In this document: positions 25,980 to 35,150 of the stretch, one piece after another | How the letters are laid out: each line of letters starts with the position of its first letter | How positions within the stretch are numbered: position 1 is the stretch's first letter | Source: Bacillota bacterium | GTDB taxonomy: Bacteria; Bacillota; UBA4882; UBA8346 | Assembly: GCA_023401925.1 (NCBI GenBank) | Contig: JAEXDA010000034.1 | Span: 1 to 64,000, forward strand | Length of the DNA stretch: 64,000 nucleotides | Direction of reading: 5' to 3' | Translations under genes and position numbers: made by a program | Notes under the pieces: model-generated | What the model was told of the DNA's origin: nothing | Seen by the model: only the letters and a program-made list of their open reading frames with translations | Databases searched by the model: none

Positions 25980-26558
25980 ATGAATCGTGATCAGATTATT
26001 CAAGTTTTAAGTCAACGTGTATCTGAAAAAAGATTGGCTCATTGTATTCGGGTTGAAGAAACGGCATTGAAGTTGGCGGACCGTTTTGAAGTGGAAAAGG
26101 ACCTGGTAAGTCCAGCCGCGCTCTTGCATGACCTTTGCAGGGAGTATAGTGAAGATTTGCTCTTGAAACTGGCTATTAATTTTGGTATAGTAATAGACGA
26201 TATTGAGAAAAGAGAGCCTATTTTAATACATGGCTCTGTAGCGGCAGCGGTAGCCCGGACTGAATTAGGGATTGATGATCCGCAAATTTTGGAGGCAATT
26301 ACCCTACATATCACAGGCGGACCCAGGGTTTCTCATTTAACTAAACTCATTTACATTTCTGACTTTATAGAGCCAGGCCGTACATTTCAAGAAGCGGCGA
26401 TCTTGCGCGAAGCTTCCTTACAAATAGCTCCGGAACTTCTTTTGCTGAAGGTTTATAATCGGACGTTGGAATTTCTAGTAAACAAGAATTATCTGATTCA
26501 CCCTTTGGGGATTGCCGGTAGAAATGAACTTATTATGAAAGGAATTATTGAAGATTGA
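25980..26558 (+). CDS. yqeK: HD-domain hydrolase YqeK (Ap4A hydrolase type)
   Basis: A 192-residue HD-superfamily protein; characterised YqeK enzymes cleave diadenosine tetraphosphate symmetrically. Metal-binding motifs are H in LAHCIRVEETAL, HD in ALLHDLCREYS, H in ILIHGSVAAAVA and D in YISDFIEPGRTF. The start ATG at 25980 has GGAG nine bases upstream; the frame is open from 25923. It overlaps rsfS by four bases, as in other Firmicutes. Confidence 0.92.
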   Translation: MNRDQIIQVLSQRVSEKRLAHCIRVEETALKLADRFEVEKDLVSPAALLHDLCREYSEDLLLKLAINFGIVIDDIEKREPILIHGSVAAAVARTELGIDDPQILEAITLHITGGPRVSHLTKLIYISDFIEPGRTFQEAAILREASLQIAPELLLLKVYNRTLEFLVNKNYLIHPLGIAGRNELIMKGIIED

Positions 26559-26887
26559 AAGAAATCTTAACGCTTATTTTAGAAGCTGTTAATCAAAAAA
26601 AAGCACTGAATCCGGTGATTCTTGACTTGAGGGGTATTTCCAATATAACGGATTATTTTATAATTTGTTCCGGTAAAACGGCAATTCAGGTTCGTTCTAT
26701 CGTCGACAACATTATGGATAAATTAATCGAAGTTGATGCGCAAATTCCATTAAAAGAAGGATATCACGAAGGCTATTGGATTTTATTGGATTTGGGCAAT
26801 ATAGTCGTTCATGTGATGCAAGAGACCGAACGCGATTTTTATGCATTGGAAAATTTATGGCATGATGCTGAGGTTCTTAATTTATGA
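26555..26887 (+). CDS. rsfS: Ribosomal silencing factor RsfS
   Basis: A 110-residue protein that binds L14 on the 50S subunit and blocks subunit joining when nutrients are low. It shows the family pattern VILDLRGISNITDYFIICSG, then QVRSIVDNI, EGYHEGYWILLDLG and VVHVMQETERDFYALENLW. It starts at a TTG that overlaps the yqeK stop (ATTGA). Confidence 0.95.
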   Translation: MKEILTLILEAVNQKKALNPVILDLRGISNITDYFIICSGKTAIQVRSIVDNIMDKLIEVDAQIPLKEGYHEGYWILLDLGNIVVHVMQETERDFYALENLWHDAEVLNL

Positions 26888-26926
26888 TTACGATGTAATT
26901 TGAATGTGGATGTTTTCGGTAACATC

Positions 26927-26958
26927 GCCCCTGGCATTTGCCGGGCTATTTTATTTTT
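26927..26958 (+). terminator. Terminator between rsfS and leuS
   Basis: GCCCCTGGC and GCCGGGC pair around ATTT with one or two bulges, followed by TATTTTATTTTT. It may be leaky, because leuS starts only 15 bp later without a visible promoter. Confidence 0.6.
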
Positions 26959-26972
26959 AGGGGGCCTTATTC

Positions 26973-29423
26973 ATGAGTAAAGTTGAAAAATATCATCACT
27001 CGGAAATTGAACCGAACTGGCAAAAAAAGTGGGAAGTTGATGGTTTGTACAATTCTGAAATTAACAAGGCAAAGCCCAAATATTATGCCTTAACCATGCT
27101 GCCTTACCCTAGCGGAGATTTGCACATCGGTCACTGGTATGCCATTACCCCTTCCGATGCCCACGCTCGGTTTAAAAGGATGAACGGTTATAATGTACTA
27201 TTTCCAATGGGATTTGATGCATTTGGATTGCCAGCTGAAAATGCGGCTATAAAAAGGAAGATTCATCCTCATACTTGGACCATGGGGAATATTGAAAAAA
27301 TGCGCCAACAAATGAAAAGTATGGGAGCAATTTTTGATTGGCGACGCGAAATCGTTTCCTGTTTACCGGATTATTATCGTTGGACCCAATGGTTTTTCCT
27401 GAAATTTTTTGAAAAGGGGATTGCCTATAAACGTTTTGCTCCGGTTGATTTTTGTCCTGCATGTAATACGACGCTTGCAAGGGAACAAGTTTGGGGTGAG
27501 GATCGTCATTGTGAACGTTGTCAAACCCCGGTTATTAAAAAAGAGTTAAGTCAATGGTTTTTTAAGATAACCGATTATGCTGATGAACTGTTGGATTTTT
27601 CTCAAATTGATTGGCCTGAGAGGGTCATTTCGATGCAGCAAAATTGGATAGGCCGCAGTGAAGGCGCAGAAGTGAATTTCCATACTGAGTCCGGTCAGGA
27701 GATCAAAATTTTTACAACCAGACCGGATACTTTGTGGGGGGTAACTTTTATGGTTCTTGCTCCGGAACACCCTCTGGTGCAACAAATAACCGTCCCCCAG
27801 TGTCAAGCGGAAGTTGAAGAGTATGTTGCCCAAGCCGCCAGACAATCCGAAATTGAACGTTTGGCAACTACAAAAGAAAAAACCGGTGTTTTTACCGGAG
27901 CATATGCTATAAACCCAGTCAATGGGGAAAAGGTTCCCATATGGATTGCCGACTATGTCATGATGGGTTATGGTACGGGGGCGATTATGGCAGTACCCGC
28001 CCATGACGAGCGGGATTTTGACTTTGCCCAAAAATTCAACCTACCCATTACCATAGTGATTGCGCCCAATGGCTGGACTGGGCAGGAAACTTTGAATGAA
28101 GCTCACACTGGAGTTGAAGAAGGGAAACTCGTAAATTCCGGTCAATTCAACGGCACACCGGCTGTGAAAGCCAAGGCTGCTGTTACATCTTGGTTGTCCG
28201 AGCAGGATATTGGCAAGAAGACGGTTAATTACCGCTTGCGTGACTGGTTAATTAGCCGTCAACGTTATTGGGGCGCCCCGATTCCGATCATTTATTGTGA
28301 AAAATGTGGTGCTGTTCCGGTTCCTGAAAAAGATTTACCTGTATTGTTACCGGAAGATGCCGAATTTTTGCCAACCGGGGAATCCCCCTTGAAATATCAT
28401 GACGGATTCCGTAAAACCGCTTGTCCAAAATGCGGTGGTCCCGCTGAACGGGAAACAGATACCATGGATACCTTTATGTGTTCATCCTGGTATCCCTATG
28501 GTTATTTAAGTCCCTATTACCAAGGAGATGTTCCGTTTAACCCGGAGGAAGGAAAATATTGGCTGCCAATTGATCTTTATACCGGAGGAATTGAACATGC
28601 CTGTATGCACCTTATTTATATTCGTTTTTTTACGAAAGCTATGCGCGATTTAGGATTGGTTGATTTCGACGAACCGGTAGTCAAGTTACGAAACCAAGGA
28701 ATCATCCTTGGGGAAGACAGCGAAAAAATGAGTAAATCAAGGGGAAATGTTGTAGCTCCTGATGATTTAGTTCGAAAATATGGTGCTGATGCTGTTCGGG
28801 CGTATTTAATGTTCGGATGGCGCTGGGAACAGGGAGGACCTTGGGACGGTAAAGGAGTCGAAGGTATCTATCGCTTTTTGAACCGGGTTTGGGACTTGGC
28901 TTTGGAAGAAGCTCCGGTAGAAAATTCACCTGAAGCTGAAAAAGTTTTGCGACGGAAAACTCACCAAACCATCGCCAAGGCGACGAAAGAAATCGAGAAT
29001 TTTTCTTTCAATACTTACCTGGCTTCTTTAATGGAACTTTCAAACGTGATGGCCAAATATAAAGCTGAAGTTTATGAAACTGTTGCCTGGAAGGAATCTG
29101 TCAAAACCTTACTTCTTTTAATGGCACCGGCTTGTCCTCACATTACAGAAGAGATTTGGGCACGACTTGGGCTTCCTTATTCCATTCATAATCAAAGTTG
29201 GCCCCAATTCGATCCCGATTTGGCTGCTGAGGAGACAGTAGAGATTGTTCTACAAATTAATGGAAAAATTCGTGAAAAATTAGTGGTTCCTATCCATTGT
29301 TCTACGGAAGAGCTCCAGAATATGGCCATGCAAAGTGAGGTAATTCAAAAAGCAATCGTTGGCAAAACAGTGAAAAAAGTGATTGCTGTACCCGATCGTT
29401 TGGTAAATGTGGTTATCGTATAA
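26973..29423 (+). CDS. leuS: Leucyl-tRNA synthetase
   Basis: Charges tRNA-Leu. The 816-residue class I synthetase has the HIGH motif in PYPSGDLHIGHWYAIT, a zinc-like cysteine cluster (FCPACNT, CERCQTP), the CP1 editing domain (TTRPDTLWGVTFMVLAPEHP; GYGTGAIMAVPAHDERDFDFA), a second CxxC pair (CEKCGA; CPKCGG) and KMSKS in EKMSKSRGNVV. The C-terminal domain ends with LQINGKIREKLVVP. Length is normal. ATG follows AGGGGG. No T-box leader is visible in the short upstream gap. Confidence 0.97.
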   Translation: MSKVEKYHHSEIEPNWQKKWEVDGLYNSEINKAKPKYYALTMLPYPSGDLHIGHWYAITPSDAHARFKRMNGYNVLFPMGFDAFGLPAENAAIKRKIHPHTWTMGNIEKMRQQMKSMGAIFDWRREIVSCLPDYYRWTQWFFLKFFEKGIAYKRFAPVDFCPACNTTLAREQVWGEDRHCERCQTPVIKKELSQWFFKITDYADELLDFSQIDWPERVISMQQNWIGRSEGAEVNFHTESGQEIKIFTTRPDTLWGVTFMVLAPEHPLVQQITVPQCQAEVEEYVAQAARQSEIERLATTKEKTGVFTGAYAINPVNGEKVPIWIADYVMMGYGTGAIMAVPAHDERDFDFAQKFNLPITIVIAPNGWTGQETLNEAHTGVEEGKLVNSGQFNGTPAVKAKAAVTSWLSEQDIGKKTVNYRLRDWLISRQRYWGAPIPIIYCEKCGAVPVPEKDLPVLLPEDAEFLPTGESPLKYHDGFRKTACPKCGGPAERETDTMDTFMCSSWYPYGYLSPYYQGDVPFNPEEGKYWLPIDLYTGGIEHACMHLIYIRFFTKAMRDLGLVDFDEPVVKLRNQGIILGEDSEKMSKSRGNVVAPDDLVRKYGADAVRAYLMFGWRWEQGGPWDGKGVEGIYRFLNRVWDLALEEAPVENSPEAEKVLRRKTHQTIAKATKEIENFSFNTYLASLMELSNVMAKYKAEVYETVAWKESVKTLLLLMAPACPHITEEIWARLGLPYSIHNQSWPQFDPDLAAEETVEIVLQINGKIREKLVVPIHCSTEELQNMAMQSEVIQKAIVGKTVKKVIAVPDRLVNVVIV

Positions 29424-29447
29424 TAGGGTTAAGGGCATTTTATACAA

Positions 29448-30026
29448 ATGAGGCCGGTAAAGGACATGGATGTTTTTAAAATACCTATTGTGTTAAGACC
29501 TGAACTGAGAAAGACGATTCAGGCTCGTTTTATCGGTAATGAGTGTCTGATTCAGTTTCCAAGTGTATGGTTAAAAAGAAAAAAATATTTAGTGATGATG
29601 ATTGATCGGGTTTATTGGCGACTGCTGGCTCATATTTCAATCGATATGTTAAGGAAACGAACCGCAGAATTAAACCAGCAATACTTTGGCTTCAATTATC
29701 AAGGCGTCCACTATCATCGTCAATTTGGAAGATGGGGCTCCTGTTCTACTTTAAGGAATATTAATTTATCTCACCGATTGATTGGAGCCCCTGAACAGTT
29801 TAGCGATTATGTGATTATTCACGAACTTGCTCATCTTAAATACCTGAATCATGGTAAGGATTTTTGGAATTTAGTCACCGGTACGGGTGCAGATCCAAAA
29901 AAAATTCGCAGCGAAATTTTTTTGTATGGTCAAAGCTGGCAAAATAAATATTATCAGTGGTATCGGCAAATTTTGAATTTAATTGATTCCATGAATTTCA
30001 AAAAACAAATGAATCAAAAGCAGTAA
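29448..30026 (+). CDS. YgjP-like (DUF45) metallopeptidase family protein
   Basis: A 192-residue protein with the WLM/DUF45 signature: GRWGSCSTLRNINLSHRLIG, then VIIHELAHLKYLNHGKDFW, in which HELAH and the following NH supply the zinc ligands. Members resemble small zinc proteases (SprT/YgjP group); substrates are unknown. The hydrophobic N-terminal signal is lacking, so it is cytoplasmic. The frame starts at ATG 29448 with a weak ribosome-binding site; an ATG at 29466 (MDVFKIPIVLR) is an alternative. A strong terminator follows. Confidence 0.85.
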   Translation: MRPVKDMDVFKIPIVLRPELRKTIQARFIGNECLIQFPSVWLKRKKYLVMMIDRVYWRLLAHISIDMLRKRTAELNQQYFGFNYQGVHYHRQFGRWGSCSTLRNINLSHRLIGAPEQFSDYVIIHELAHLKYLNHGKDFWNLVTGTGADPKKIRSEIFLYGQSWQNKYYQWYRQILNLIDSMNFKKQMNQKQ

Positions 30027-30062
30027 ATTTGTTAATACCCAAAGAACGATGGCAAAACAGTT

Positions 30063-30090
30063 AGCCCGGGGAAACCCCGGGCTTTTTTGT
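30063..30090 (+). terminator. Intrinsic terminator before spoIVB
   Basis: AGCCCGGGG-AAA-CCCCGGGCT is a perfect 9-bp GC-rich stem followed by six T. Confidence 0.95.
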
Positions 30091-30190
30091 TTGAATAAAG
30101 CCCCAGTTAAAAGGGGATTTTATCCTTAGAGTTCGCGGATGTTTTAGTATGGTCTTCGAATCCAAAAATCTACTCTGGGGATGTGTCCTA

Positions 30191-31498
30191 TTGAAATTTT
30201 TAAAAATAAATCGCAAACGGATCATTTATCTATGGCTCTTCGTAGGATTTTTCATCATTTTAAGCGGTTCGTGTTTACTGCAAATCTCTCAGTTGCCTCT
30301 AAATTTGAAAGTCTCCCCGGGGCAAAAGATAAAACTTTCGGCTTATTTTCCTTTAAGCTTTTATACCGTTCATCAAAGTATCAAAGCACATTTATCAGAA
30401 ATATCCGTTCAATCATCGCCGTTATTGTCCAATAACCTTATTGTAAATTCGCCAAAAAGTGAAGAATTTGATGTCCAAATTCGTTTATTAGGTGCGATTC
30501 CGGTAAAAAAACTCCATGTGGAAATTACCAAACCGACCATGGTGATCCCAGGAGGACAAGCTATTGGGGTTTTGTTTTCCAGCAAAGGGGTAGTGATTAT
30601 CGGTCACTTATCCCTTAAAGGGATTGATGGGCAAACATATTATCCGGCGAAAGATGCCGATTTGCAGATTGGAGATATTTTGCTTGCTATGAACGATATG
30701 CCTGTTAATCGTGTGGATGAAGTTGAATACCAATTAAGAAACTATCAACCTGAGCACAAATATATAAAATTAACAATTTCACGGCGGGGTAAACAGATTC
30801 ACACCAATATTAGACCGGTATATTGTGCACAAAATGGTACCGTTCCCCATTACATGCTTGGCATTTATATTGAAGATCCGGCTGCCGGAGTTGGAACACT
30901 AACTTGTTATGATCCTCTGACCCAGCGTTTTGCGGGGCTAGGGCACCGAATTGCTGAATTTGCCGGTAAAAAAGGGATTCCATTTAATCAGGGCGAAATT
31001 GTTCTTGCCAAGATCAATGGGGTTAGAGTGGGGATACCAGGCCAGCCTGGCGAAAAAGTTGGAGTATTCAATTCCTTAACCCATCCCCTTGGTAAAATTG
31101 AAAAAAACAGCCGTTTCGGGATTTATGGCCATTTTTATGAAAGGGTTTCTTACAGCCTGGATACTCCAATTCCAGCAGCTTATTGTTCTGAAGTTACTGT
31201 GGGGCCTGCTCAAATCTATACTGTTATTCGCGGCACCAAAATTGAACATTTTAACGTTGAAATTGTAAAAGTATACCGTCAAGATGCACCAAGAGATAAA
31301 GGAATGGTTTTAAAGGTAGTAGACCCCTTACTGCTTAAATTAACCGGAGGAATTATTCAAGGAATGAGCGGAAGTCCCATTATTCAACGGGGGAAATTCG
31401 TCGGGGCTGTAACTCACGTTCTTGTCAATGACCCGACAAAGGGTTACGGAGTCTTGGCGGAATGGATGATTCAAGAAATGAATGGAACAGCATCCTAG
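30191..31498 (+). CDS. spoIVB: SpoIVB sporulation serine peptidase
   Basis: The signalling protease that the forespore secretes to trigger pro-sigma-K processing. From the TTG at 30191 the product is 435 residues: an N-terminal membrane anchor (RIIYLWLFVGFFIILSGSCL), a PDZ domain (about 110-205; DLQIGDILLAMNDMPV) and the S55 peptidase domain. The catalytic serine is in GIIQGMSGSPIIQ and the histidine in FAGLGHRIAE. The upstream in-frame region from 30149 lacks a ribosome-binding site, whereas TTG 30191 has GGGGATG. Its stop lies inside a terminator. The pairing with spo0A is the usual one in spore formers. Confidence 0.95.
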   Translation: MKFLKINRKRIIYLWLFVGFFIILSGSCLLQISQLPLNLKVSPGQKIKLSAYFPLSFYTVHQSIKAHLSEISVQSSPLLSNNLIVNSPKSEEFDVQIRLLGAIPVKKLHVEITKPTMVIPGGQAIGVLFSSKGVVIIGHLSLKGIDGQTYYPAKDADLQIGDILLAMNDMPVNRVDEVEYQLRNYQPEHKYIKLTISRRGKQIHTNIRPVYCAQNGTVPHYMLGIYIEDPAAGVGTLTCYDPLTQRFAGLGHRIAEFAGKKGIPFNQGEIVLAKINGVRVGIPGQPGEKVGVFNSLTHPLGKIEKNSRFGIYGHFYERVSYSLDTPIPAAYCSEVTVGPAQIYTVIRGTKIEHFNVEIVKVYRQDAPRDKGMVLKVVDPLLLKLTGGIIQGMSGSPIIQRGKFVGAVTHVLVNDPTKGYGVLAEWMIQEMNGTAS

Positions 31499-31518
31499 CA
31501 GGGATGCTTTATTTTTTT
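31489..31518 (+). terminator. Intrinsic terminator overlapping the spoIVB stop
   Basis: AGCATCC (31489-31495) and GGATGCT (31502-31508) pair around a 6-nt loop and are followed by TTATTTTTTT. The stem includes the last codons of spoIVB. Confidence 0.85.
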
Positions 31519-31543
31519 GTTTTTAAATATCCTAGAAAGAAAA

Positions 31544-31571
31544 AGGAATTTTTTACGAAATAGCGAAAAAT
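31544..31571 (+). promoter_or_regulatory. Possible sigma-H promoter of spo0A
   Basis: AGGAATT (31544-31550) followed after 14 bp by GAAAAAT (31565-31571) resembles the sigma-H pattern AGGAwwT...GAAT, and spo0A is sigma-H controlled in Bacillus. The -10 match is imperfect and no 0A box (TGTCGAA) was seen nearby. Confidence 0.35.
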
Positions 31572-31610
31572 ACTTCATAAATTCTATATGAATGATTGAG
31601 GTAGAAAAAA

Positions 31611-32387
31611 ATGCAATCTATCCGAGTTGGGATAGCAGATGATAACCGGGATTTTTGCCAGTTACTCCAAGACTTTTTTTCAACACGGTCAGAAATTGAA
31701 GTCGTGGCAACTGCTTATAATGGTTTCGATATCATTAAAATTCTCCCACAAGTCACGATGGATGTGTTATTATTGGATATGATAATGCCCCAGATGGACG
31801 GGCTTGGAGTACTACAATGGCTCAGGGAACATCCCGAAATTCATCGGCCGAAAATAATCATTTTTTCAGCATTTGGTCAAGAAGAAATCGCCCGCAATGC
31901 CGTAACTCTTGGAGTTGATTATTATGTTTTAAAGCCTTTTGATTTGGAAACATTGACGAAGCGCATTAGCGAAGTCGTAAAGGGCATGAATGATATCACA
32001 GTTACGAGACGCAAACCTACCAGTTATTCCCGGGATTTAGAACTTGAAGTGAGCAGGATTATTCAAAGCTTAAATATTCCGCCTCATTTTAAAGGTTATT
32101 CGTACTTGCGGGATGCTATTATTATGGCTAGCCAGGAACCGGGGCTGATTAATGAAGTGACCAAAAAGCTTTATCCTTTAATTGCTGAACAATACCATAC
32201 TACCATGAACCGGGTAGAACGGGCCATGAGGTTTGCTATTGAAACAGCATGGAATAAGGGAGACGTACAGACTTTACATAATTTATTTGGGTATTGTGTG
32301 GATGATAAAAAAGGCAAACCAACCAATGCTTCATTTATCGCGAAGATCTCCGATAAAATGCGGTTGGAGAAGAATATTAGAAGGTGA
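31611..32387 (+). CDS. spo0A: Sporulation master regulator Spo0A
   Basis: A phosphorelay response regulator that turns on sporulation genes. The 258-residue protein has the receiver domain (acidic pair IADDN, phospho-acceptor Asp in LLLDMIMPQMDG, Thr/Ser position FSAFG, Lys in VLKPF) in residues 1-125, and the Spo0A C-terminal DNA-binding domain (VSRIIQSLNIPPHFKGYSYL, VERAMRFAIETAW, GKPTNASFIAKISDKMRLE). It follows spoIVB. The steA-like gene begins at the base after its stop. Confidence 0.97.
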   Translation: MQSIRVGIADDNRDFCQLLQDFFSTRSEIEVVATAYNGFDIIKILPQVTMDVLLLDMIMPQMDGLGVLQWLREHPEIHRPKIIIFSAFGQEEIARNAVTLGVDYYVLKPFDLETLTKRISEVVKGMNDITVTRRKPTSYSRDLELEVSRIIQSLNIPPHFKGYSYLRDAIIMASQEPGLINEVTKKLYPLIAEQYHTTMNRVERAMRFAIETAWNKGDVQTLHNLFGYCVDDKKGKPTNASFIAKISDKMRLEKNIRR

Positions 32388-33515
32388 ATGGGTTTGGATT
32401 GTAAGGCAATAGCACGTATTGATGTTCGCACAAAGAATTTGGCCAAACGTATTCGGCCCGGAGAGATTGCCGTTCTTGATCATGCGGATATTGATCAAGT
32501 CTCTGCCGATTCACTGATTAAAGCAAGAATCAAAATGATCATTAATGCCAGTCCATCTCAAACAGGCCGTTACCCAAATCCGGGTCCTGCTTTTTTGCTG
32601 CAAGAAGGAATTATGATTCTTGATGATGTCGGCAAAGAGATTTTCCAAAAAGTTCACGAAGGGGATTTATTAGAAATTCGTGGAAACCAAATTTGGAAAG
32701 AAGAAGTCTTGGTCGCTGAAGGCCAATTTCTGGAGCTGGATGCTGTTCTTAAAAATATAAAAAAGCTCCGACATATGCAAGCCAATGAATTAGATAAATT
32801 TATCCACAACACCCTTGAATATGCAATGAAAGAAAAGGATTTGATTTTGGGTACTCTGGAGATGCCCGAAGTAAAAACAAAGTTTGAAGGTAAACCTGTT
32901 TTGGTTGTGGTTCGCGGGCAGAATTACCGTGAGGATTTAACGATTATCAAATCTTATATCGATGATGTCAATCCCGTATTAATCGGTGTTGATGGAGGCG
33001 CCGATGCTCTTTTGGAGTTTGGATATATACCGGATATCATTATCGGGGACATGGATAGTGTTACTGATTCGGCCTTAAAGTGCGGCGCCGAAATCATTGT
33101 TCATGCTTACACGGATGGCAGAGCGCCAGGATTGAGCAGAGTTGAGAAATTAAATTTGGTCGCGAAAATTTTTCCGGCCCCTGGCACCAGCGAAGATATC
33201 GCTTTATTGTTAGCCTTTGAAAAAGGGGCGGATTTGATCGTTGCCGTGGGTACTCACACCAGTATGGTTGACTTTCTTGAAAAAGGACGGGCTGGGATGG
33301 GAAGTACTTTCTTAGTCCGCTTAAAAGTTGGATCTATTTTAGTAGATGCCCGGGGAGTCAGCAAAATTTATCAAGGCCGAATTAAGCTTAGTTATTTATT
33401 TCAAATCGCAATTGCCGGAATTCTAACGATTATTATTGTTTTTTCTCAGTTACAATGGTCAAGGGATTTATTTCGAACTTTTTGGCTACAATTAAAGATA
33501 TGGTTTGGTTTTTAA
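32388..33515 (+). CDS. steA: SteA-like cytokinetic/cell-envelope protein
   Basis: A 375-residue protein with the actinobacterial SteA layout: an N-terminal domain (DVRTKNLAKRIRPGEIAVLDHADID), a central thiamin-pyrophosphokinase-like fold (GVDGGADALLEFGYIPDIIIGDMDSV, then GTSEDIALLLAFEKGA) and a single C-terminal membrane helix (LFQIAIAGILTIIIVFS). In Corynebacterium, SteA and SteB act together at the division site. Here it directly follows spo0A and is followed by a SteB-like gene. A true thiamin role is unlikely, because the family has lost that activity context. ATG 32388 adjoins the spo0A stop; no clear separate promoter is seen. Confidence 0.85.
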   Translation: MGLDCKAIARIDVRTKNLAKRIRPGEIAVLDHADIDQVSADSLIKARIKMIINASPSQTGRYPNPGPAFLLQEGIMILDDVGKEIFQKVHEGDLLEIRGNQIWKEEVLVAEGQFLELDAVLKNIKKLRHMQANELDKFIHNTLEYAMKEKDLILGTLEMPEVKTKFEGKPVLVVVRGQNYREDLTIIKSYIDDVNPVLIGVDGGADALLEFGYIPDIIIGDMDSVTDSALKCGAEIIVHAYTDGRAPGLSRVEKLNLVAKIFPAPGTSEDIALLLAFEKGADLIVAVGTHTSMVDFLEKGRAGMGSTFLVRLKVGSILVDARGVSKIYQGRIKLSYLFQIAIAGILTIIIVFSQLQWSRDLFRTFWLQLKIWFGF

Positions 33516-33540
33516 GAGTCTATAAATTTGGGGGATCTTT

Positions 33541-34434
33541 ATGATTATCGATTTGCGTTATCATGTTGTTTCTTTAGTCTCGGTCTTTTTGGCACTGGGG
33601 CTTGGTATTATAATTGGCGCCAATTTGGGCGTTTCCGGCAGTCCTCACTTTGAGAAACAAATTCAGCACTTGGAACAAACCTATCAGAAAATTCGTGAAG
33701 ACCAAAAGTTATTACGGACCTCATTACAAGTTAAAGACAATGAAATCGATATTGCCAACCAATTTCAAAAAGCAATCGTTCCAAATCTTATAACGAACCG
33801 ATTACTTGGTAAAAGAATTGCCATCATTCGGACAAATTCTTCGGTTGATTTTAAATATGCCAGGCAATTGTTTAATCTTTTACGCCAAGCTGGAGCTGAA
33901 GTAACATCGATAACTACTTTTAATCAAACGATCAATCTTAGCGACAATCAACTTAAAAATGAAATTAATGGAGCATTTGAATTCACTCAATCCGATGATA
34001 AAACTTTAAATTCCCGCATATTTACTAAATTAGCCCAAATCATCACCAACGGTCAAAGCAGCTCTCAATTGATCTTTATGCAAAATAAGGAGTTAATCCA
34101 GTTATGGGGAGATTATAATCGGGGTTATGTTGATACGATTGTGTTTTTGGGGGGAGGCGTGAATCCGGAAAGTGATTATCAAGCTGCAATTGACGGGCCT
34201 TTATTGGATGCATTTCAAAATATTAAAGTTGCGAAATTTGGAGTAGAGCCTAGTTTTGTAACTCAGTCTTACATGCACTTATACCAGTCCAAATGTCAAG
34301 GAACCGTTGATAATATTGATACCCCTCCTGGGGAGGTAACTTTGGTTTATTTATTGGCTTCCGGGAAAAAAGGATTTTATGGTGTAAAAGATACAGCCCG
34401 TTCGTTTATCCCGGAATTTAAGCTTAATTATTAA
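33541..34434 (+). CDS. steB: SteB/MctB-like membrane protein (copper-transporter family name)
   Basis: A 297-residue protein with the conserved N-terminal membrane segment MIIDLRYHVVSLVSVFLALG and GLGIIIGANLG, followed by a coiled coil (about 35-75) and an extracytoplasmic alpha/beta domain. Databases call this family MctB or copper transporter, but the pairing with SteA supports a role in cell-envelope or division control. ATG follows GGGGGAT. It is in one transcript with steA and the two genes after it. Confidence 0.85.
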   Translation: MIIDLRYHVVSLVSVFLALGLGIIIGANLGVSGSPHFEKQIQHLEQTYQKIREDQKLLRTSLQVKDNEIDIANQFQKAIVPNLITNRLLGKRIAIIRTNSSVDFKYARQLFNLLRQAGAEVTSITTFNQTINLSDNQLKNEINGAFEFTQSDDKTLNSRIFTKLAQIITNGQSSSQLIFMQNKELIQLWGDYNRGYVDTIVFLGGGVNPESDYQAAIDGPLLDAFQNIKVAKFGVEPSFVTQSYMHLYQSKCQGTVDNIDTPPGEVTLVYLLASGKKGFYGVKDTARSFIPEFKLNY

Positions 34435-34450
34435 TATTGAAAAACGGGAA

Positions 34451-35146
34451 GTGATTTTGGTGGGAACTTCTACAGATAGCTTAACAGTATTAATTCCGGC
34501 TTACAATGAAAAAAAGACGATTCAGGCGACAATCCAGGCTGTTAAGAACAGTGGGCAAGTTGACCAGATCATCGTAATTAACGATTGCTCTCAAGACGAG
34601 ACCAGTCGGCTTGCGAAAGAGGCTGGTGCCGAAGTTTTAGATTTGCCGCGAAACCTAGGTAAGGGTGGGGCTTTAAACTGTGGTCTTAAAATGGCTACCG
34701 GAAATATTATCGTCCTTCTCGATGCCGATTTGGGCAAAACAGCTTCCGAAGTAACCAAGTTAATTGAGCCGATTCGTTCCAACAAAGCGGATCTGACGAT
34801 TGGACGATTTCCTCCTGCAGGGCGAAAAGGTGGATTTGGCTTAGTTACTCGTCTTGCCAAAAAAGGAATTCGCAGTTATACGGGTTTGGAAGTTTCCAGT
34901 CCGCTTTCTGGGCAAAGAGTGATGCGCCGTGAAGTTTTGAACCAAATCGGACCGTTTGAATCCGGTTTTGGCGTTGAAGTGGGAATGACGATCGATGTTT
35001 TCCGACATGGTTTTCGGGTAAAAGAAGTGCCGGTCGTTATGAGTCACGCGGAGACCGGTCGGGACCTTGCCGGATTTCTTCACCGGGGGCGTCAATTTTG
35101 GGATGTGGCTTTGGTATTAATCAGCCGACTTTTTATCAAGAGGTGA
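34451..35146 (+). CDS. Family 2 glycosyltransferase
   Basis: A 231-residue cytoplasmic GT-A enzyme: N-terminal VLIPAYNEKKTIQATIQAV, nucleotide-sugar contact VINDCSQDET, the DXD-like LLDADLGK segment, and the acceptor region ending EVPVVMSHAETGRDLAGFLHRGRQFW. Similarity is to dolichol-phosphate-mannose-like and polyprenyl-phosphate transferases. It sits between a steB-like and a MraY-like gene, which suggests work on a lipid-linked sugar. Start codon choice is open: GTG 34451 or GTG 34460; both follow a GGGAAG box. Confidence 0.88.
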   Translation: MILVGTSTDSLTVLIPAYNEKKTIQATIQAVKNSGQVDQIIVINDCSQDETSRLAKEAGAEVLDLPRNLGKGGALNCGLKMATGNIIVLLDADLGKTASEVTKLIEPIRSNKADLTIGRFPPAGRKGGFGLVTRLAKKGIRSYTGLEVSSPLSGQRVMRREVLNQIGPFESGFGVEVGMTIDVFRHGFRVKEVPVVMSHAETGRDLAGFLHRGRQFWDVALVLISRLFIKR

Positions 35147-35150
35147 TTGA

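Noticed and set aside
26888..26972. T-box leader before leuS
   Set aside because: The gap is only 85 bp and has no T-box sequence (TGGNACCGCG-like) or specifier stem.
27546..28031. 161-codon frame antisense to leuS
   Set aside because: Lies fully within the editing domain coding region of leuS on the other strand; no ribosome-binding site and no protein-like pattern.
32388..33515. Thiamin pyrophosphokinase
   Set aside because: The central fold is similar, but the extra N-terminal domain, C-terminal membrane helix and the steB-like neighbour fit SteA.
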